Shown one piece after another: positions 43,049 to 43,085 of a stretch of DNA of 43,085 nt. The notes under the pieces were generated by a model, which had not been told where the DNA came from, searched no databases, and saw only the letters and a program-made list of their open reading frames with translations. Numbering within the stretch: the stretch's first letter is position 1; each line of letters begins with the position of its first letter. The stretch comes from Purshia tridentata (taxonomy: Eukaryota; Streptophyta; Magnoliopsida; Rosales; Rosaceae), in the NCBI GenBank assembly GCA_003254885.1, contig QANT01002452.1:1-43085 (forward strand), given 5' to 3'. A program made the translations under genes and the position numbers.

Positions 43049-43085
43049 CTTGTAGTTAAAATATGAGAAATTGATTAACGCAATG

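Overview
This is an AT-rich, intron-containing, transposon-littered stretch of a flowering-plant nuclear genome. The organism is most likely a woody rosid eudicot; this is inferred from the look of the SEUSS and thioredoxin proteins and is tentative below that level. Two ambiguous bases (positions 50 and 3176) suggest a draft assembly.

Layout. Positions 1-8800 hold no intact gene. They contain a TIR element with a perfect palindrome, a 303-bp tandem duplication, a decayed Ty1/copia fragment on the minus strand, a long-TIR MITE, a non-autonomous hAT element carrying a 53-bp minisatellite, and another small MITE. Positions 8900-18600 carry the main gene, a full-length SEUSS (SEU) orthologue on the plus strand. 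Its nine coding exons join in phase to 909 codons, with an intron in the 5' leader and a tRNA-derived SINE and other repeats in its introns. Convergent to it, on the minus strand at 19579-20859, is a two-exon chloroplast m-type thioredoxin of 183 residues. Positions 21500-26100 hold a TRIM-like LTR pair, a broken organellar glutamyl-tRNA synthetase pseudogene and a 5'-truncated LINE with a perfect 20-bp target-site duplication. A single-finger C2H2 gene lies at 27967-29046, possibly with a second exon at 30288. After more tandem duplications comes a gene for a YqaJ-type nuclease-fold protein (coding 35368-36192, probable leader exon near 33240-33360). It is followed directly by a broken FAR1/FRS fragment.

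The right end is again repeat-rich. It holds a TIR element at 38306-39031, a MULE (39861-41094) nested in the last bases of an older MITE, and a 31-bp minisatellite whose every unit is a hairpin. At the edge (42390-43048, minus) lies an AINTEGUMENTA-like AP2 pseudogene in which one 51-nt exon has been tandemly duplicated.

How the genes work together: I see no shared pathway. SEU is a nuclear transcriptional adaptor, the thioredoxin is a plastid redox protein, the C2H2 protein is probably nuclear, and the YqaJ-like protein is a nuclease-fold protein of unknown role. No new multi-gene system is evident. The most unusual structures are the duplicated exon in the AP2 pseudogene, the nested MULE/MITE and the hairpin minisatellite.
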